Part shown: in pieces, positions 43,898-51,478 of the stretch
How positions within the stretch are numbered: position 1 is the stretch's first letter
How the letters are laid out: the number at the start of each line of letters is the position of its first letter
Assembly: GCF_001544555.2 (NCBI RefSeq)
Contig: NZ_FCOK02000031.1
Span: forward strand, 34,068 to 98,067
Source of the DNA: Caballeronia udeis
Lineage (GTDB): Bacteria; Pseudomonadota; Gammaproteobacteria; Burkholderiales; Burkholderiaceae
Direction of reading: 5' to 3'
DNA length: 64,000 nt
Translations under genes and position numbers: made by a program
The notes under the pieces: generated by a model
Databases searched by the model: none
Told to the model about the DNA's origin: nothing
The model's input: only the letters and a program-made list of their open reading frames with translations

Positions 43898-45283
43898 TCA
43901 GCAAGGCATGCTCGCGTTGCGGCGTGCGTAGCAGAACCACGTGATGGCGACGCACGTCACGTAGAACGCGATGAATACGTACAGCGCGGGAATGGCGGAA
44001 CCGGTCATGTCGAGCGCGGTGCCGAAGGTCTTCGGGATGAAGAAGCCGCCGTACGCGCCAATAGCGGCGGAGAAGCCCAGTACTGCCGCCGATTCCTTGC
44101 CGGCGTCGTGAAGAGCCTGGCGCTGGGCGGCGGCATCAAGTCCCTTGGCGCGGCGCTGTTGCTCGGTCATAAAAATCACCGGGATCATGCGGAAGGTCGA
44201 GCCGTTGCCAATGCCGGTCAGCATGAACAGCACGATGAACATGGCGAGAAAGCCGTCGAAGTTGCCTGATGTGCCTGCTGCGGGCATGAACGAGATCACA
44301 CCGAACACGGCCGCGATCATGGCAAGGAAGGTCCAGAGCGTCACGCGCGCACCGCCCAGATGGTCGGAGATCCACCCACCCACCGGACGTGCCAGAGCGC
44401 CCGCGAGCGAGCCGAGAAACGCATAGGTAGTGGGGTTGATCGATGGGAACTGGCTTTTGGTCAGCAATGCAAAACCTGCGGAGAAGCCGATGAACGAGCC
44501 GAATGTGCCGATATAAAGCCAGCACATCAGCCAGTTGTGCTTGCGCGTGAAGATCACGGCCTGTTCGGCGAAGGAGGCTCGGGCGTCGGCAATATCATTC
44601 ATCCCGAACCACGCCGCCAGCGACGCCGCGACGATAAACGGCACCCAGATAAAGCCCGCGTTCTGCAGCCAGATACCCCGTTCGACCTCGTTCGCGACGA
44701 AGGTCTGGCCGTCACCTGCGAGCGAAGCGAAGGCGGCCGTGGCGATCACGAGCGGCGTGACGAACTGCACCAGAGACACACCCAGATTGCCGATGCCGGC
44801 GTTCAATCCCGTCGCCAGTCCTTTGCGCGCCTTGGGAAAGAAGAAGCTGATATTCGACATTGAGGAACTGAAGTTCGCGCCACCAAAACCGCACAGCAAC
44901 GCAAGCACGAGCAGGGTGGTATAACCGGTCGATGGATCGCGCAACGCAAATCCCATGCCGAGCGCGGGAATCAGCAGCGTTGCCGTAGAGACGGCGGTAA
45001 AGCGCCGGCCGCCGAAGATGGGCACGAGAAACGAATAGAAGATCCGCAGCGTGGCGCCCGAGAGCGCGGGCAATGCAGTCAGCCAGAACAACTGGTTCTT
45101 GGTGAAGTGGAAGCCGCCTTTGTCGAGATTGACGACCACCACGCTCCAGAGCGACCACACGGCGAAGGCAAGCATCAGCGCCGGGATGGAGATCCACAGG
45201 TTGCGATTGGCAATGGCCGAGCCGCGTGTTTTCCAGAACGCCGGATCTTCCGGCTCCCATTTTTTGAGGAGATAGTCGGACAT
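43898..45283 (-). CDS. narK2: Nitrate/nitrite transporter, NarK2 type
   Basis: A 461-residue major facilitator with about 12 hydrophobic segments. The nitrate signatures are 'GGANFSSSMSNISFFFP' near residue 135 and 'GLATGLNAGIGNLGVSLVQ' behind it. Its N-terminus 'MSDYLLKKWEPEDPAFW' and the large hydrophilic loop near 330-355 ('RAKGLDAAAQRQALHDAG') are typical of NarK2 (nitrate/nitrite antiport). I take the ATG at 45283, four bases after the narK1 stop; the frame stays open another 34 codons into narK1. The start lacks a good ribosome site, fitting coupled translation. narG follows after 28 bases. Confidence 0.9.
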   Translation of the reverse strand: MSDYLLKKWEPEDPAFWKTRGSAIANRNLWISIPALMLAFAVWSLWSVVVVNLDKGGFHFTKNQLFWLTALPALSGATLRIFYSFLVPIFGGRRFTAVSTATLLIPALGMGFALRDPSTGYTTLLVLALLCGFGGANFSSSMSNISFFFPKARKGLATGLNAGIGNLGVSLVQFVTPLVIATAAFASLAGDGQTFVANEVERGIWLQNAGFIWVPFIVAASLAAWFGMNDIADARASFAEQAVIFTRKHNWLMCWLYIGTFGSFIGFSAGFALLTKSQFPSINPTTYAFLGSLAGALARPVGGWISDHLGGARVTLWTFLAMIAAVFGVISFMPAAGTSGNFDGFLAMFIVLFMLTGIGNGSTFRMIPVIFMTEQQRRAKGLDAAAQRQALHDAGKESAAVLGFSAAIGAYGGFFIPKTFGTALDMTGSAIPALYVFIAFYVTCVAITWFCYARRNASMPC

Positions 45284-45287
45284 GTTC

Positions 45288-46583
45288 TTATGAGCGAGAT
45301 TGGAGGGACGCGCGCGGCGGGACTTCGGCGCCATGCGGACGGAAGGAGAAGTGCATCCAGATGAGGCTGACTGCGGTTGCGCCAAAAAGCAGCATGAAAC
45401 AGGTGCTGCTCACGCCTGTCAGGTCGGCCAGCACCCCGAACAGAATGGGTAGTGCGAACCCCGCAAGACCGCCGGCGAGACCGACTACGCCGGAGACCGC
45501 GCCGATGTTGCCGGTGTATTCGTCAGCGACGAACTTGAATACGGAGGCCTTGCCTATCGCCATCGCGATGCCGACGGTGAACATCAGGATGGTGAACACC
45601 GTGGGAGAGAGCGCAATATGAAAAGCGAGCGGACCACGGGTCGACTGAACGATGAAGCCCGAGTCCGGATAGCTGAGAAAGAAGAAGCACGTGAGCACGG
45701 TCCACATCACGATCCAGGTCGTTTTCTGCGCGCCGAAACGATCGGACAGCCAGCCGCCGATTGCTCGCAGCACGCCGCCCGGCAGCGAGAAACACGCGGC
45801 CAGCAGCGCGGCCTGTTCAATATGAAAACCGTAGTGATTGACGTAGTAATGCGGCAGCCATAGCGCGAGCCCGACGTAACCGCCGAACACGACCGAGCAG
45901 TACTGCGAGTAACGCCATGCACGGCGGTCTTTCATCACGGCCAGCTGACTGGCGAAACTGGGTGGATTCGCGACGCGATGAGCCGGATTGCTGGCCGAGG
46001 TCATCCAGAAGAGGATGGCCGTGACCAGCATGGCGATCGCGTACACCTTCGGCACGATCATCCAGGTACCTGCGGTCACGATCAGGATGGGCGCCACGAA
46101 CTTGGTCAGCGCCGAACCGGCATTGCCGGCGCCGAAGATCCCCATGGCGAGCCCTTGGCGGTCCTTTGGAAACCAGCGTGCCACATACGGCGTGCCGACC
46201 GAAAAGCTGGCGCCGGCGAGGCCCACAAGCAGCCCCAGTGCGATGAATTGCCAGAACTGGGTGGCGTACGTGAGCATCCAGACAGGTATGACGGTTGCGA
46301 GCATCGTCAGGAAAAAGACGATGCGTCCGCCGAAGCGGTCGGTGCAGATACCGAGCGGGACGCGGGCGAGCGAGCCGGACAGGACGGGTGTTGCCGCGAT
46401 CAGGCCAAATTCGGTGTCGGAGAGACCGAGTTGCGTTTTCAGCGGAATGCCCAGAATCGCAAACATCATCCATATCGCGAAGCAGATGGTGAAGGCGAAG
46501 GTGCTCGACCACAAAACGCGCCAGGCGCGCGGATCGGCGGTCGATACATCGTGAGTGGCTTGGAACTTGCCTGCGGCAGTCAT
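45288..46583 (-). CDS. narK1: Nitrate/nitrite transporter, NarK1 type
   Basis: A 431-residue major facilitator, first gene of the nar run. The signature segments are 'GASFSVGTPYVARWFPKDRQGLAMG' near residue 125 with 'FGAGNAGSALTK' after it, and 'TEFGLIAATPVLSGSLARVPLG' near 60. It is of the shorter NarK1 type (proton-driven nitrate uptake), distinct from NarK2 next to it. In Paracoccus the two types are fused into one 24-helix protein; here they are separate but only four bases apart. The promoter should lie in the 220 bases shared with nrdJ. Confidence 0.9.
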   Translation of the reverse strand: MTAAGKFQATHDVSTADPRAWRVLWSSTFAFTICFAIWMMFAILGIPLKTQLGLSDTEFGLIAATPVLSGSLARVPLGICTDRFGGRIVFFLTMLATVIPVWMLTYATQFWQFIALGLLVGLAGASFSVGTPYVARWFPKDRQGLAMGIFGAGNAGSALTKFVAPILIVTAGTWMIVPKVYAIAMLVTAILFWMTSASNPAHRVANPPSFASQLAVMKDRRAWRYSQYCSVVFGGYVGLALWLPHYYVNHYGFHIEQAALLAACFSLPGGVLRAIGGWLSDRFGAQKTTWIVMWTVLTCFFFLSYPDSGFIVQSTRGPLAFHIALSPTVFTILMFTVGIAMAIGKASVFKFVADEYTGNIGAVSGVVGLAGGLAGFALPILFGVLADLTGVSSTCFMLLFGATAVSLIWMHFSFRPHGAEVPPRASLQSRS

Positions 46584-46803
46584 ATTGCGTGCCTGTCGAT
46601 TAGATTTGCGTTGAGTTGGGAATTCACTGCAAGATTAGGAACTGCGCGACGTGCCGCCCATTCGCCAATGGAAGGACGTGACTCCATGCCACTCCTCCGG
46701 CGGGACTACTCCGAAAGGTGTAATTTGGAATGGGATATAGCTGGCCACGCACGCTCCGCGAACCCGGTGCAACGCAACAAACCGCTGGACATGAGGACAG
46801 AAC
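46584..46803. promoter_or_regulatory. Divergent control region between nar operon and nrdJ
   Basis: 220 bases hold the promoters of both the nar run and nrdJ. I looked for an FNR/DNR box (TTG-N8-CAA core) and found none on either strand. The best signal is the NarL-like 7-2-7 site given separately. Confidence 0.55.
46707..46722. promoter_or_regulatory. Candidate NarL 7-2-7 site
   Basis: TACTCCG-AA-AGGTGTA fits two inverted heptamers separated by two bases, the preferred arrangement for phosphorylated NarL (consensus TACYYMT-N2-AKRRGTA), with one mismatch in each half. It is 82 bases upstream of nrdJ and 124 upstream of narK1. Confidence 0.4.
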
Positions 46804-49356
46804 ATGGCTGAAGACGACTTGAAGATCACCGTTTCACCGCAGCAGTTTTCCATCGACGTCATGCTGGAAAAGTATGCGAAGGGCGAAGAAACGCGCATCG
46901 ACGATATTTACCTGCGGGTTGCGCGAGGCGTGGCAATGGCCGAACCCGAGGCGCGGCGAAAGCAGGTCGAGACCGAATTCTTCGAGAATTTCCAGCGTGG
47001 CGCGCTAGGCGCGGGCCGCATCATGAGCGCGGCCGGCACGGGCATCCAGGCAACGCTCATCAACTGCTTCGTGCAGCCTGTAGGCGACGCCATCCAGGGC
47101 GTGGACGAGAACGGCTTGCCGGGCATCTACGTTGCGCTGTTGCAGGCGGCTGAAACCATGCGGCGCGGCGGCGGCGTGGGTTACAACTTTTCCGCGATCC
47201 GTCCGAAGGGCGCACGCGTGCATTCCACGGGATCGTCCGCGTCGGGTCCGTGCAGTTATATGGACGTGTTCGACGCGTCCTGCAGGACGGTTGAAAGTGC
47301 CGGGTCTCGGCGCGGTGCGCAGATGGGCATTCTGGATTGCTCCCATCCCGACCTGCTTGAATTTATTGCGGCAAAGCATGAGAAGGGGCGCTGGAACAAC
47401 TTCAACGTATCGGTCGCGGTAACCGACGAGTTCATGCAGGCGGTTACCGACGACGCGCCATGGCAACTCGTGCATCGCGCCGAGCCGTCACCTTCGTTCA
47501 AGGCGTCGGCCGATGCACGGCAACGTGATGACGGGTTGTGGGTTTATCGCGAAGTGCGGGCGCGCGAAGTGTGGGACACGATCATGCGTTCGACCTATGA
47601 CGTCGCGGAGCCGGGCGTGGTGTTCGTATCGCGCATGAACGACGACAACAACCTGCGTGCCGTGGAGACCATTCGCGCGACAAATCCTTGCGGCGAGCAG
47701 CCGTTGCCCGCCTATGGCTGCTGCAATCTCGGACCGTTGAACCTGACGCGTTTCGTGCGTGAACCGTTCGCGCAGCGTCATGGAGGAACGCCGGTATTCG
47801 ACTGGGATGGATTGGCGAAAAGTACCCGCACGCAGGTCCGTTTTCTCGATGACGTGCTCGACGTAACGCTCTGGCCGTTGTCCGAACAAGATCAGGAGGC
47901 GCAAGCGAAACGGCGCATAGGCGTGGGTTTTACCGGGCTCGGCGACACGCTTGTCATGCTCGGCGTGCGCTATAACTCGCAGGAAGGGCGCGACTTCGCG
48001 GCACGCGTGGCACGGACCATGCGCGACGAAGCGTATCGCGCGTCGGTGGAGCTGGCTCGGGAGCGGGGCGCGTTCCCTCTCTTCGATGCGAAGAAGTACC
48101 TTGAAACAGGGACGTTTGCGTCGCGTTTGCCGGATGACATCAAGGCGGAGATTCATCGCGACGGTATCCGCAACAGCCACCTCCTCTCCATCGCGCCTAC
48201 CGGCACGGTGAGCCTGGCATTCGCTGACAACGCGTCGAACGGTATCGAACCGGCGTTCTCGTGGACCTATCAGCGGACCAAACGCATGGCCGACGGCAGC
48301 CGGCAATCGTTCGCGGTGGAAGATCACGCGTATCGCTTGTATCGCGAGCTGGGCGGCGACGTGAAGGCGTTGCCGGAGTACTTCGTCAGCGCGCTCGATA
48401 TGTCCGCGAACGATCATCTGGAAATGATGGCGGCGGTGCAGCCTTTCGTCGATACCTCCATTTCGAAGACGGTGAATGTGCCGGCCGATTATCCGTTCGA
48501 TAAGTTCAAGGATCTCTACTTCGATGCTTGGCGCCGGGGGCTGAAGGGTCTTGCCACGTACCGTCCTAACGACACGCTGGGCGCGGTGTTGTCAGTGACG
48601 CCCGAGGCACCCGCCGCCGTATCCGATCCCTCGGACGCGGCGGACGCCGAGGTCGAACTGGACCCGTTGCGCATAGCCGTCGATCACCGCCCGCGTGGCG
48701 AGTTGCCGGCGATCATCGAGAAGGTGGAGTACCTCACGCAGGCCGGCAAGAAGTCGCTTTATGTGGCGGTGTCGTTCATGGAGATTACCGGCCGGCTGAG
48801 CGGTGAAGATGTCACCATCGAGCGGCCTATCGAGTTCTTCATCCCAACCGGGCAGCGCGACGAATCGCAGCAGTGGATCACGGCGACCATGCGGTCATTG
48901 TCGCTGGCGGCGCGGGGTGGTTTTGTTGCACGCAATCTGCAGGATATGCGCAAGGTGTCGTGGGATCGCGGGCAAGTGCGTCTTGGTGACGTCGAGCGCC
49001 CGGGTGGCCATAAGTCGCCGCGATGGCACGATTCGGAAGTCGCGGCGCTGGCTTATGCGATCCAGCAGATTTTGTATCGGCGGGGCTTCCTCGATACCGA
49101 GGGCGGTCAGATCCCCTCGCGCGCGCTTGCGCAGCGCCGGCATGAGAATGCACAGGCTGGGCTTGCATCGGCTCCGCCTGATTCCGCTGACGACGACATC
49201 ACTACGGTCGTCGAGGACAACGCGGATGCGGCCAATCCGCATGCCTTGCTACCCATTCCCGGGCGCAAATGTCCGACATGCGGTGCCAATGCAATGATCC
49301 GCAAGGACGGTTGCGACTTCTGTACAGCGTGTGGCGAAATAGGTGCGTGCGGTTGA
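46804..49356 (+). CDS. nrdJ: B12-dependent class II ribonucleotide reductase
   Basis: An 850-residue adenosylcobalamin-dependent reductase that makes deoxyribonucleotides without oxygen. The core has 'GGGVGYNFSAIRPKGA' near residue 120, 'NPCGEQPLPAYGCCNLG' near 298 (active-site Cys and Glu of the class) and 'SIAPTGTVSLAF' near 460. The C-terminus is a zinc finger-like 'CPTCGANAMIRKDGCDFCTACGEIGACG' part (about 822-850, in pieces C-x2-C and C-x2-C-x2-C), used for re-reduction. RBS is GAGGACAG. Being divergent from the nar operon suggests use during nitrate respiration, when the oxygen-dependent class Ia enzyme fails. Confidence 0.94.
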   Translation: MAEDDLKITVSPQQFSIDVMLEKYAKGEETRIDDIYLRVARGVAMAEPEARRKQVETEFFENFQRGALGAGRIMSAAGTGIQATLINCFVQPVGDAIQGVDENGLPGIYVALLQAAETMRRGGGVGYNFSAIRPKGARVHSTGSSASGPCSYMDVFDASCRTVESAGSRRGAQMGILDCSHPDLLEFIAAKHEKGRWNNFNVSVAVTDEFMQAVTDDAPWQLVHRAEPSPSFKASADARQRDDGLWVYREVRAREVWDTIMRSTYDVAEPGVVFVSRMNDDNNLRAVETIRATNPCGEQPLPAYGCCNLGPLNLTRFVREPFAQRHGGTPVFDWDGLAKSTRTQVRFLDDVLDVTLWPLSEQDQEAQAKRRIGVGFTGLGDTLVMLGVRYNSQEGRDFAARVARTMRDEAYRASVELARERGAFPLFDAKKYLETGTFASRLPDDIKAEIHRDGIRNSHLLSIAPTGTVSLAFADNASNGIEPAFSWTYQRTKRMADGSRQSFAVEDHAYRLYRELGGDVKALPEYFVSALDMSANDHLEMMAAVQPFVDTSISKTVNVPADYPFDKFKDLYFDAWRRGLKGLATYRPNDTLGAVLSVTPEAPAAVSDPSDAADAEVELDPLRIAVDHRPRGELPAIIEKVEYLTQAGKKSLYVAVSFMEITGRLSGEDVTIERPIEFFIPTGQRDESQQWITATMRSLSLAARGGFVARNLQDMRKVSWDRGQVRLGDVERPGGHKSPRWHDSEVAALAYAIQQILYRRGFLDTEGGQIPSRALAQRRHENAQAGLASAPPDSADDDITTVVEDNADAANPHALLPIPGRKCPTCGANAMIRKDGCDFCTACGEIGACG

Positions 49357-49401
49357 AGCACTCCACTTCATTAACACGCTCGCATGCAGCTTGATGACGG
49401 T

Positions 49402-49433
49402 GGTTGGTGCGGACCTGATAGTCCGCACCAACC
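49402..49433. terminator. Perfect 13-bp hairpin between nrdJ and the 45-codon gene
   Basis: GGTTGGTGCGGAC (49402-49414) and its exact complement (49421-49433) enclose a six-base loop. It sits between two convergent genes and is most likely a two-way terminator, though T-runs are absent. Confidence 0.65.
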
Positions 49434-49447
49434 CAACGCGGAACGGT

Positions 49448-49585
49448 TTAACCTGCCGCCGAATCCGTCCACTCCGTAGCCTGAGGCTCGCGTGTTGCTT
49501 GCGGCCGGTACGGTTGCCACTGCGGTGCGGCCGGAAGCCAGTCATCGAGCGCGGAGAAGTCTTCAAGGGGGACTAATTCATTCAT
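49448..49585 (-). CDS. 45-residue acidic protein behind the DUF4148 gene
   Basis: An unannotated small frame of 46 codons with ATG at 49585 and TAA at 49448-49450. The sequence starts MNELVPLEDFSALDDWL and continues through 'PAAPQWQPYRPQ' to 'EWTDSAAG'. It has three Trp and is acidic and Pro/Gln-rich. AAAGGAG stands eight bases before the start. It begins 15 bases after the DUF4148 stop on the same strand, and a strong hairpin follows. These four points (RBS, spacing, end signal, natural composition) support a real gene. No signal peptide or membrane helix; function unknown. Confidence 0.6.
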   Translation of the reverse strand: MNELVPLEDFSALDDWLPAAPQWQPYRPQATREPQATEWTDSAAG

Positions 49586-49600
49586 GATGGACTCCTTTAT

Positions 49601-49954
49601 TTATTGAACGTGCGCGTTGCCGCTTTGTGTCACTGAGCCGTTCGCGAATTCCACGATTTCACGATTACGTTGTTCCGCAGCCGCCGCTTCCCGTGCACGT
49701 TGTTCGTGCTGCTCGGCAATGGCAATCCCGGCCATGCTGCGTTCAGGGTACGTGTTGCGGTTCAGCGCGGGCAACGTGCCGTTTGCATAAGATGCGGCCA
49801 GCTCTGCGCGGACTTGTGCGCGTGTCATGGTGCTTTGGCTGGTCACCGCGGTTTGATAAGTGCCTGCGTGCCCAATGCCGCCGTCCGCGAATGCGGTGGT
49901 GGAGACAATCGCCGAGATAGCGGAAAGCGAGAGTGTTGCAATAGCGGTTTTCAT
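49601..49954 (-). CDS. DUF4148-family exported protein
   Basis: A 117-residue secreted protein. The Sec signal peptide has MKT, a hydrophobic core and an AFA cleavage site near residue 23. The mature part has 'MTRAQVRAELAASYANG', the hallmark helix of the DUF4148 family, which is abundant in Burkholderia and of unknown function. The rest is a charged helical tail with 'HEQRAREAAAAEQRN'. It heads a two-gene unit with the 45-residue frame. Confidence 0.82.
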   Translation of the reverse strand: MKTAIATLSLSAISAIVSTTAFADGGIGHAGTYQTAVTSQSTMTRAQVRAELAASYANGTLPALNRNTYPERSMAGIAIAEQHEQRAREAAAAEQRNREIVEFANGSVTQSGNAHVQ

Positions 49955-50194
49955 GCGTGCTGCTCCTGTCGGTTCATCCGAAAAGCATTCAACGGAGTCG
50001 ATGCAATCGAACTGATAGCGGGGCAGCGGGCGTCGGGCTAATTAATCATCCTGAACAATGCAGTCTAACCAATGAAAGACAATGACATCGACTAATCGAC
50101 GAGCCGCGCTGCGACAGGATGAAATGTAGTCAAGCGAGCGCGGCGGATAAATGATCGTTAAGCGAAAAGATTAATCGCACCAGGCGAATAATCG

Positions 50195-50220
50195 AAAAAG
50201 CCCTTATGGAAAGGGCTTTT
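50195..50220. terminator. Hairpin terminator downstream of the LysR gene
   Basis: AAAAGCCCTT and AAGGGCTTTT enclose a short ATGGA-like loop and are flanked by A and T runs, the classic rho-independent form for either strand. It is about 120 bases beyond the LysR stop. Confidence 0.75.
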
Positions 50221-50249
50221 GCGGCGAAACCAGTATTGGTGAAAGGGAC

Positions 50250-50287
50250 TTAAGCCCTTACCCGCGTGAGGGTCGAATAGGGCTTAA
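50250..50287. terminator. Second hairpin with the same arm sequence
   Basis: Arms TTAAGCCCT (50250-50258) and AGGGCTTAA (50279-50287) are perfectly complementary; the loop contains a smaller ACCC/GGGT stem. The AAGCCCT arm is the same as in the hairpin 30 bases away. Confidence 0.5.
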
Positions 50288-50339
50288 AGGACGCAAGGGG
50301 CTGAGAGCGACCCAGCTTGAACCGCGTCCGCGAGCACGA

Positions 50340-51350
50340 CTAGACCACGATCTCAGCGGTGCCGGCAACATCGGGCGTGCCATGCCTGACGATCGACTTG
50401 GCCGGCGTAGCCGTCGGCAGGCAGCGTTGCTCGGCGTCTTCCTGCCCGGAAAGCAGCGGACACCGCTCGAACAACTCCGCCGCCCAGTCGACAAAAACCC
50501 GCACCTTGGGCGACAAATGCCGGTTATGCGGATAGACCACCGAAATGGGCATGGGCAGCGGTTTCCATTGCGGCAGCACCTCGACCAGTTCGCCGGAGCG
50601 CAAATGCGGAAGGGCCATGAATCGCGCTATCTGGACGATTCCCACTCCTTTGACGCCGCACGCTATGTAGGCCTCCGCATCATTCACGGCAATGGGCCCG
50701 CGCAGTTTCACCTCGACGGATTTCCCATCGACGACAAAATCTATATCCATCACGCGGCCGGTGCGGCTGGAGAAATAATTCACGGCCGTGTGCTGCTGCA
50801 AATCCTCGATGGTATGCGGCACGCCATGCAGCTCGAGATAATCCGGACTCGCCGCGGTCAGGCCCTGGAACACGCCGATCCGCCGTGCCACCAAACTCGA
50901 ATCCTGCAAGGTTCCCACGCGAATGACACAATCCACGCCTTCCTGAATCAGGTCGACCGGTTTGTCGCCAAAACCGATCATCAACTCGATGTCCGGGTAA
51001 CGCGCGTGGAATTCGCAAAGCTGGGGCATGACGATCATGCGCCCGATCGACCCCGGCATATCGATCCGCAATTTGCCGCGCGGACCCTTGCTGCTATGGG
51101 CGAAGGAACTCTCGGTTTCTTCTATGTCCGCGAGGATCCGCACGCAGCGTTCGTAATACGCGGCGCCGTCCGGCGTGAGGTTCAGGCGTCGTGTCGTGCG
51201 TTGCAGGAGACGCACGTTGAGGAACGCTTCGAGGTTCTGAATGATCGTTGTCACCGAGGCGCGCGGCATGTCCAGCGTGTCTGCTGCGCGCGAAAAACTA
51301 TTGGTGTCGACCACTCTTGTAAACACCTGCATAGCTTGTAGCCGGTCCAT
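50340..51350 (-). CDS. bpeT: LysR-family regulator of the RND efflux operon
   Basis: A 336-residue LysR regulator. The winged helix region is 'MQVFTRVVDTNSFSRAADTLDMPRASVTTIIQNLEAFL' (about 6-43), followed by a substrate domain with 'CVIRVGTLQDSSLVARRIG'. The CrgA/DsdC-like subgroup pattern ('RLLQRTTRRLNLTPDG') is clear. It is divergent from the lipase-like gene of an RND efflux operon, exactly the place of BpeT in B. pseudomallei and CeoR in B. cenocepacia, which switch on the pump with inducers. The C-terminal extension of about 35 residues past the domain is unusual. GAGAGA precedes the ATG at 51350. Confidence 0.8.
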   Translation of the reverse strand: MDRLQAMQVFTRVVDTNSFSRAADTLDMPRASVTTIIQNLEAFLNVRLLQRTTRRLNLTPDGAAYYERCVRILADIEETESSFAHSSKGPRGKLRIDMPGSIGRMIVMPQLCEFHARYPDIELMIGFGDKPVDLIQEGVDCVIRVGTLQDSSLVARRIGVFQGLTAASPDYLELHGVPHTIEDLQQHTAVNYFSSRTGRVMDIDFVVDGKSVEVKLRGPIAVNDAEAYIACGVKGVGIVQIARFMALPHLRSGELVEVLPQWKPLPMPISVVYPHNRHLSPKVRVFVDWAAELFERCPLLSGQEDAEQRCLPTATPAKSIVRHGTPDVAGTAEIVV

Positions 51351-51478
51351 TTTTCTCTCACCGTCAATGCTTTGCAGCATCCGGAATAAGGATGCCGCTC
51401 AGACAGGAATGGGCAGTTTCGATCGCGATTGTTCGGTACGACCGAATTGTGTTGCCGGATTATAGGCATTTATTTCAA

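Larger units (their letters stand above)
49955..50339. other. AT-richer intergenic stretch with two hairpins
   Basis: About 385 bases between the DUF4148 gene start and the LysR stop. The part from 50040 to 50200 has GC well below the rest and should hold the promoter of the DUF4148 gene. Two hairpins are listed separately. No protein frame is convincing. Confidence 0.5.

Noticed and set aside
46584..46803. FNR/DNR box for the nar and nrdJ promoters
   Set aside because: I searched by eye for TTG-N8-CAA on both strands; the nearest pair (TTG and CAA) has 11 bases between and poor flanks.
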